The notes under the pieces were generated by a model. That model did no database searches. It saw only the letters and a program-made list of their open reading frames with translations, and was not told where the DNA came from. A stretch of 64,000 bases of DNA from positions 36,270-100,269 of the forward strand of contig JAACSL010000020.1 of assembly GCA_009993955.1 (NCBI GenBank). The letters are read 5' to 3'. Each line of letters starts with the position of its first letter. The stretch's first letter is position 1. This stretch comes from Paraglaciecola sp. (GTDB lineage: Bacteria; Pseudomonadota; Gammaproteobacteria; Enterobacterales; Alteromonadaceae). Positions 58,636 to 64,000 of the stretch are shown in pieces. The position numbers were made by a program, and so were the translations under genes.

Positions 58636-59580
58636 TCAGTTACTTTTTTTGACTAATTTCGACACATTCCATTTATCGGAAAGTTGCTCAGTTCGAAATT
58701 TATCGACTATAAAATCAACAAACACTCGGGTCTTGGCGGGCAGTAATTTCTTAGCTGCAAAGTACAAGGAAATCACCCCTCTTTCTGCGTACCATTCAGG
58801 CAAAACTCTTACTAACTCTCCTTTCTGTAAGTAACTATAGGCATGAGTTAGGGGAACTTGAGCTATCCCTAAGCCAGCCATAGCTGCGTGACATAAAGTG
58901 TCGGGGTCATTTAGTATTGCTCTGGCGGGTAAATCTAAGGTCACTTGCTCGCCGGTCAAAGACTTAAGTTGCCAGCTCATAACATGGTTTGTTGTTTGTG
59001 AATATCGCTTGAGCGCATCGAATTTTGGCAAATCATCTGGCGTTTTAGGCTCGCCCTTGTTAGCCAAATAAGCATGTGAGGCAACTAAAATTAGATGCAC
59101 TTTAGCAAGCTCTCGTACAATCACTCCTGACGCGATATCAATACCGCCACCAATGGCAACATCAAAGCCTTCACCAATTAAGTCAACTTGACGATTATCA
59201 AAGCGCCAATCTGGCGTAATGGCTGGGTACTTGGCTATAAAATCGCCCAACATAGGTAAAATATGGTCACGTCCAAAGGCCATTCCCATGCCAACTTTCA
59301 AGGTTCCTGCTGGCTGACCGGCATTGGTGCTGATATTGGCTAGAGCAGATTGAATGCTGTCTAAACCACCAGATACTTGAACTAAAAATTGTTCGCCGGC
59401 TTCTGTCAACGTGAGACTGCGGGTACTACGATGGAATAATCTGACGCCTAAATTGGCCTCAAGTTTAGCTACGTTTTTACTTACTCCTCCTGGTGTAAGG
59501 TTTAATTTTCTTGCCGCGGCGGAGAAGCTGCCTGACTCTGCACTGCGCACAAAAGACTCAATACTACTCAGTGTTTCCAA
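58636..59580 (-). CDS. LysR-type transcriptional regulator
   Basis: 314 residues. Start TTG at 59580, with GAGG five bases before, giving the family-typical (M)ETLSSIESFVRSAESGSFSA. The helix-turn-helix continues with ARKLNLTPGGVSKNVAKLEA and LGVRLFHRSTRSLTLTEAG. The C-terminal domain is the CrgA/YhjC-like co-inducer fold (DVAIGGGIDIASGVIVRELA). It is divergent from an SDR gene, which it very likely controls. The stop immediately follows the 81-bp repeat, so the gene's end abuts a recombination scar. Confidence 0.88.
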   Translation of the reverse strand: METLSSIESFVRSAESGSFSAAARKLNLTPGGVSKNVAKLEANLGVRLFHRSTRSLTLTEAGEQFLVQVSGGLDSIQSALANISTNAGQPAGTLKVGMGMAFGRDHILPMLGDFIAKYPAITPDWRFDNRQVDLIGEGFDVAIGGGIDIASGVIVRELAKVHLILVASHAYLANKGEPKTPDDLPKFDALKRYSQTTNHVMSWQLKSLTGEQVTLDLPARAILNDPDTLCHAAMAGLGIAQVPLTHAYSYLQKGELVRVLPEWYAERGVISLYFAAKKLLPAKTRVFVDFIVDKFRTEQLSDKWNVSKLVKKSN

Positions 59581-59719
59581 GCTAACCTCGCTGTTATTTT
59601 CTACTATTGGTATAAAGTGATTGTCAAAATATACGACTAATTTGAAAGTAATAAAAGTTGCATACTGCATTCGTGCTTTCGGGCTAAACAAACTTTTCAT
59701 CAAATTTAGGGGTATTATT

Positions 59720-60508
59720 ATGGCAAACGTAACAAACAAATCATTTCAACGACTAGCGGGTAAAGTAGCAATTGTCACTGGTGCAAGCTCAGGTATCGGT
59801 CGCACAACCGCGAAACTGTTTGCTCAACACGGAGCAAAAGTAGTTGTTGCCGCCCGCAGAGAAGCGGAACTGGCGACCTTGGTCGCAGAAATCGTGTCTG
59901 AGGGTGGCGAAGCGATTGCCTATGCAGGTGATGTTCAATCCGAAGAATTTGCTAAATCTTTGGTTGCCTTAACTGTCAAGAGTTTTGGTCGCTTGGACAT
60001 TGCTTTTAACAACGCTGGCACACTGGGAGAAATGGGTCCTTCAACTGACGTCTCGATACAAGGTTGGAACAACACCCTTGCAATTAATCTAACCAGCGCA
60101 TTTTTAGCGGCAAAATATCAAGTGCCAGAAATGGTCAAACAAGGTGGAGGTTCGATTATTTTTACATCCACTTTCGTTGGTTATAGTGCGGCATTTCCTG
60201 GTGTTGCTGCCTATGCTGCAAGTAAAGCTGGCTTGATAGGTTTAACCCAGGTACTTGCCAGCGAATATGGCTCAGCAGGCGTACGTATTAACTCCGTGTT
60301 ACCTGGCGCAGTAGATACTGATATGTACCGAGAAATGAATAGCACCGAAGAAGCACAGGGTTTTATTACTAACTTGCACGCCTTAAAACGAGTCGGTTTG
60401 CCAGAAGAGATTGCGCAATCAGTGCTGTATTTAGCATCTGATGATTCGTCCTTTGTTACAGGAACTGCGTCGCTAGTTGATGGTGGAGTTTCCATCACCA
60501 GAGCTTAA
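59720..60508 (+). CDS. Short-chain dehydrogenase/reductase
   Basis: 262 residues, start ATG 59720 after AGGGG. Rossmann motif VTGASSGIGRTTAKLF; FNNAGTLGEMGP; catalytic Ser in IIFTSTFVG; YAASK as YxxxK; C-terminal VTGTASLVDGGVSITRA. It is a typical NADP-dependent SDR of unknown substrate. Paired divergently with the LysR gene across 139 bases. Both lie between the two 81-bp repeats, as a possible two-gene cassette. Confidence 0.9.
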   Translation: MANVTNKSFQRLAGKVAIVTGASSGIGRTTAKLFAQHGAKVVVAARREAELATLVAEIVSEGGEAIAYAGDVQSEEFAKSLVALTVKSFGRLDIAFNNAGTLGEMGPSTDVSIQGWNNTLAINLTSAFLAAKYQVPEMVKQGGGSIIFTSTFVGYSAAFPGVAAYAASKAGLIGLTQVLASEYGSAGVRINSVLPGAVDTDMYREMNSTEEAQGFITNLHALKRVGLPEEIAQSVLYLASDDSSFVTGTASLVDGGVSITRA

Positions 60509-60524
60509 AAAATGCCTTTATTCG

Positions 60525-60563
60525 CCGTACTTTGAGTATTTAAACTCCTTACTCAAAGTACGG
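60525..60563 (+). terminator. 14-bp perfect inverted repeat after the SDR gene
   Basis: CCGTACTTTGAGTA and TACTCAAAGTACGG pair perfectly around an 11-base loop, 17 bases after the stop. The following sequence is T-rich but not a clean T run. Terminator likely; an element end is the alternative. Confidence 0.5.
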
Positions 60564-60872
60564 ATTTCGGATTTTAATTCAAAATTTTTAGAGAAATTTT
60601 AATATGAAAACTTTGCATAATAACTGGGGGCAGGATTAACTTAATATTTGCGAGGGTAAATAAAAAGTGTCGTAGTAACATTTAATCAATAACATACTGG
60701 TTTTTTGTGGTTTTTTCGCCATCTTGACTTTGCTTTTTGACAAACCGATTAACTATCTTCACCGCAGGCTCATTGGGTCTTCGTCTATGAATACAATTTC
60801 GTCGACCCGATTGAAAAAGACACTCCATCGGTAGATGGGCAGCGCTTCGTTTGAGATTATGTGTAAAAAAGT
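60564..60872. other. Non-coding stretch with degraded coding traces
   Basis: About 310 bases. ATAACTGGGGGCAG at 60619-60632 resembles the tandem motif at 63895-63920. At 60767-60859 a start-less frame reads AHWVFVYEYNFVDP and IEKDTPSVDGQRFV before a stop, perhaps a gene scrap. Nothing intact. Confidence 0.4.
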
Positions 60873-60953
60873 AATGGCAAGCTGCTGTAATATCTGGCGT
60901 TACAGGTACAACAGGCTAGTTTGAGTTTTAAGTTGAACCTTACCCCAGTTATT
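60873..60953 (+). repeat. 81-bp direct repeat, copy 2
   Basis: 72 of 81 positions match 58555-58635, including AATGGCAAGC, GCTGTAATAT and a 21-base run beginning CAACAGGCTAGTTTGAG. Only the last few RHS-like codons and the stop are kept at this copy. Confidence 0.8.
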
Positions 60954-61083
60954 GCTTATATGTAATTACCACAGTCACTTGTTTAGTTTCTTCAATTGTT
61001 TATATTTGCCATTGGCAGAAAACAGATATCCTTATAAAACAAGAAATTAAAACAAGAAATTAAAAAAAGATGTGGGAATGTTA

Positions 61084-63020
61084 ATGAATATAGGAAAATT
61101 GATTCTTGCTGCTTGGCTGTTAGTGTTATGTAGTTATCAAACACATGGGCAGACAATTTCGCAACAATATTTGTTGCAGCTGCAAGCAGATTTTAAGCTG
61201 GCCGAACAGCAATTCGATGCTCGTCTGGCCGATAGCCCCAGCGATATGCCCACCTCAATTGAACTTAATCTGCAAAAAGCGCAATTGTATATGTTGTTTC
61301 AACGCGCCGATTTATTACAACCCTTGTTAAGCAATATTGAACCACAAGTGAAAACACACAACGATCCGCTAATGCAAAGTCAATGGCAGCTATTCTCTGG
61401 TATTCAATTTTATTTGGTCGGCGAATACCTTAAGGCACAAGAGAGTTTCAGTTTGTCTTTGCAGTCTCTCGCTGAACAAAACCATCAACAAGAATATGTT
61501 TATCTTGAAAATTTCATTTTGATGTATCAGGCCATTAACAATGCCTATTTACAGCAATACGAAGAGTCGCTCTCTGCACTGACTGATATATTCAAACGGG
61601 CTGAAAAGAACAACTGGCCCATTATCCAAGCACGTAGTTTGGTTTTTATCGGCGAAGTAAATTACACCCTGCAAAACTATGAGCAGGCACTGGAATATTA
61701 CCACAATGCTTTTATTAGCTACCCTAATGATGCCCTCATTTATAAAGCTGAAGCACAGATGTATCAAGCGCAGATGGTAAACATAGTGGGTGAGCGCAGT
61801 GTTGCTTTTGCGCAATTAGAACAGGCTATTGCGGTGTTTGAAGAACTGCACGATGAAGTTCGCCTAGCTAATGCTTATTTATTGAAGTCCTATTTTTACA
61901 GCAAGGTGCCAGATAACAACAAGGCGCTGGAATGGATCGCAAAATCAGTTGTTATCCGTGAAAATTAGCTATAGCCACCGATGTTGCCAATGCTTACGTG
62001 CACTACAGCGGCCGATTAGCCATGAATGGGTAGTTGCCATTAGCCCTCGAATATGCGCAAAAAGCCGCAGACTTAGTTGCACAGAATGAAGATGTTGCTG
62101 GGCAGTGGGATGCTTACGCGAACTACGCTGGTTTGTTAAATCAAGCAGGTGATTACCATAATGCCTTTAAGTACATGCGGTTAAGTGAACGCGCATTATT
62201 AAAAAAAGCCCGATTGGATATTACCTCACAAACCGCCACCTTAAATGCCCAATTTAATTTGAGTCGCGAACAATTAAAAAGCGAATATTTAGATAAACAA
62301 GCCAACCTTTTTGCAGAGCGTAATACCTTATTAAATGAACAACTCCTTATGAAGCAACGGGAGAAAGAACAACAAAATTGGCTCTTATTGATCTTGTCGT
62401 TAGTCTTGGCGTTCTTTTTAGTGTTGTGCGCCGTTATCTATCGCTTATACATAAAAAACAAGTTATTAGCCAGCCGAGACGCCTTAACCGCCCTGCACAA
62501 TCGGCGTAGTATTTTAACCCTAGGCCAACAAGTGCTGGCCACCAGTGAACGTTATCTGCATCCCGTGAGTGTATTGATGCTGGATATTGATAACTTCAAA
62601 GCCGTTAACGACAACTTCGGCCATGAAATAGGGGATAAAGTCATTCAATATGTAGCGAATGTTTGTATTGCTACACTCAGAAAACCTGACTATGTAGGGC
62701 GGGTGGCTGGCGAGGAATTTTTACTTATTTTACCGCATACCGATGAAAGCGCGGCGGGTTTATTGGCTGAACGCTTGTGCAAAAAAATTGCAAGCGCCAA
62801 TAAACAAGAAATAAGTCAAATTGAGCAGTTAACCGTGAGCATTGGCATCGCCACTAAAAATATACACAGTGACCAACCCCATAATCGTTTGCCAAACAAA
62901 GAACTTACCCAGCTTATCAGAGAAGCCGATGCCGCCTTATATGCCGCCAAAGAACGAGGACGAAACCAGGCACAGGCTTATCAAACAGACTTACAACTAA
63001 AAGACAATATTACGCACTAG
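61084..63020 (+). pseudogene. TPR-sensor diguanylate cyclase, broken by a frameshift and a nonsense codon
   Basis: A signal peptide (LILAAWLLVLCSYQTHGQ) is followed by TPR-like repeats (YEESLSALTDIFKRAEKN, NYEQALEYYHNAFISYP). The frame ends at 61968. Adding one A to the GAAAATTAGC run restores LAIATDVANAYVHYSGRLAM, but an in-frame TAG at 62031 then interrupts before LPLALEYAQKAADLV. The remaining frame carries a coiled coil, a membrane helix (WLLLILSLVLAFFLVLCAVI) and a GGDEF domain (RDALTALHNRR, MLDIDNFKAVNDNFGHEIGD, RVAGEEFLL). The signature is AGEEF rather than GG(D/E)EF. Two lesions suggest a decayed gene rather than an error. Confidence 0.85.
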
Positions 63021-63102
63021 AAATGACCAATAAAGGGCATCAAACCTGTTCAATGCCAAGACAGATGGGGGCTGGTAAGAGACGGTAAATGATTGAGTTC
63101 GT

Positions 63103-63127
63103 GGGGATCCCTCATACCCTGATCCCC
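63103..63127 (+). terminator. Small inverted repeat after the GGDEF gene
   Basis: GGGGATC and GATCCCC pair around an 11-base loop, followed by GTTGTTTATCGTT. Weak terminator-like structure about 80 bases after the stop. Confidence 0.3.
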
Positions 63128-63266
63128 GTTGTTTATCGTTTAGTTTCTGCTTGCATGTCGATTTCGCATCTGCTCAAACGACTATAAACACGTCATTGTC
63201 GTTTCTGACATGACGCAGGCCAAAAATGGCGCTAGGCGCAGACTGTAATAACAAGGAGACAGACAA

Positions 63267-63731
63267 ATGACCAAAGTGACACCCTTCCTGATGTTCAACG
63301 ACCAACTTGAAGCAGCGATGACATTCTACACCGCCACTTTCCCCGACTCTGAGATCAAAAATATTGCTCGCACAGGCGAAGACGGGCCAATTACTTCCGC
63401 TGAATTTGTGGTTGGTGGCCAGTCCTTCATGGCTTATAACGGTGGTCCGTACTTTACCTTTTCCCAAGGATTCTCGCTTTTTGTGAACTGCGAGGATCAG
63501 GCCGAAGTTGATAACTATTGGGACAGACTTGTCAGCGCTGGTGCCACGCCAATGCAGTGTGGCTGGATCACCGACCAATTCGGTATCACTTGGCAGATCG
63601 TCCCTAAACGATTTATGCAACTCATCAATGACAACAACCCAAAGAGGGTGCAGGCGGTGATGGATGCGATGATGAAGATGATTAAGCTCGACGTAGCCGA
63701 CCTTGAAAGAGCTTACGATAGCGCTGATTAG
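63267..63731 (+). CDS. PhnB-like VOC family protein
   Basis: 154 residues, with AAGGAG ahead of the ATG. The 3-demethylubiquinone-methyltransferase-like (PhnB) VOC pattern is visible: TPFLMFNDQLEAAMTFYTAT, FPDSEIKNI, EFVVGGQSFMAYNGGP, FSLFVNCEDQAEVDNYWDRL, GWITDQFGITWQIVPKRF. The methyltransferase name in databases is misleading; the activity is unknown. A single gene in the unstable right end. Confidence 0.85.
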   Translation: MTKVTPFLMFNDQLEAAMTFYTATFPDSEIKNIARTGEDGPITSAEFVVGGQSFMAYNGGPYFTFSQGFSLFVNCEDQAEVDNYWDRLVSAGATPMQCGWITDQFGITWQIVPKRFMQLINDNNPKRVQAVMDAMMKMIKLDVADLERAYDSAD

Positions 63732-63894
63732 ACTCAATTGAGGGGGTTGTGGCGGTTTGCTCCGCCACATAACACCTTACATCGTGCACAAGGTTTACTT
63801 AGATGGGCAAAAAACTGCATCAGAGCGCATTGCACAAGTATTTTGCGTGAATTCAGCTTAGCTATGTGCCGAGCTTAGTTACCCTAAGCTGACG

Positions 63895-63920
63895 CAATAA
63901 CTGGGGTCAATAACTGGGGT
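63895..63920 (+). repeat. 13-bp tandem repeat
   Basis: Two exact copies of CAATAACTGGGGT, followed by CAGAGT. The core AATAACTGGGG also occurs, on the other strand, at the ends of both 81-bp repeats. The rest of the right end (63732-64000) shows no gene. Confidence 0.75.
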
Positions 63921-64000
63921 CAGAGTCTGAGGTATCCCCACAAATAAATTAAGAAAATCAGTCAGATAGTATATCGGTTAGGGAACATTCATGACGTTTG

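Noticed and set aside
60767..60859. Start-less frame reading AHWVFVYEYNFVDP
   Set aside because: Could be a gene scrap, but it is too short to identify and has no start, so only mentioned within the non-coding entry.
63174..63770. 198-codon antisense frame over the PhnB-like gene
   Set aside because: Longer than the real gene, but has no start signal; the plus-strand frame has an AAGGAG site and clear VOC motifs.

Overview
The window looks like a chromosome segment from a marine gammaproteobacterium of the Alteromonadaceae (Glaciecola/Paraglaciecola/Alteromonas-like). This placement is inferred from gene order and family content: yggS-proC-yggT-DUF4426 facing pilT-pilU, rplM-rpsI-petABC-sspAB, dolP-diaA-yraN-lpoA facing rsmI, recO-pdxJ-acpS, relA-mazG, a GlyGly-CTERM protease and a xylan/xylose locus. 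No tRNA, rRNA or CRISPR array was recognised.

Layout. 0-1.1 kb: the 3' end of a periplasmic binding-protein-like gene and an MshA-like type IV pilin. 1.2-10.4 kb: an accessory catabolic module. It holds a TetR regulator, a TonB-dependent receptor broken by one base, an SDR oxidoreductase, an exported cytochrome c-quinoprotein dehydrogenase, an exported two-domain VOC protein and an exported alpha/beta hydrolase. Three near-identical 20-bp operators (TATTGAAC-N5-GTCAATA), plus a weaker one at the tetR gene, tie the module together as one probable TetR regulon. 10.4-16.1 kb: rhlE, an overlooked 50-residue secreted peptide gene, yjbQ, an AlkC-like glycosylase, an outer-membrane protein with a DUF2946 partner, and a decayed serine hydrolase. 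16.2-26.2 kb: a complete xylan/xylose island (GH10 lipoprotein, cytoplasmic GH43, GPH symporter, sugar-porter permease, xylA, xylB, xylR). 26.3-57 kb: mainly conserved core genes, with a modular secreted protease, a DUF1295 membrane enzyme and a stand-alone EAL phosphodiesterase between relA-mazG and rplM. 57-64 kb: apbE, then an unstable stretch. There, an RHS remnant and an 81-bp repeat flank a divergent LysR-SDR pair, followed by a TPR-GGDEF gene broken twice, a PhnB-like VOC protein and a 13-bp tandem repeat.

How the genes work together. In the xylan island, the surface GH10 enzyme would cut xylan, the symporter would import oligomers for the cytoplasmic GH43 enzyme, and free xylose would enter through the sugar porter and pass through XylA and XylB under XylR control. 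In the TetR module, uptake (TonB receptor) and oxidation, ring or C-C chemistry and hydrolysis (quinoprotein, VOC, hydrolase) all appear to act outside the cytoplasm, with one cytoplasmic SDR. The substrate cannot be read from sequence. The core operons supply recombination, translation, respiration, the stringent response and envelope maintenance.

Limits. All calls come from reading the sequence. Family names rest on motif recognition, not database searches. Start codons were moved from the longest open frame where a ribosome-binding site or domain boundary argued for it.
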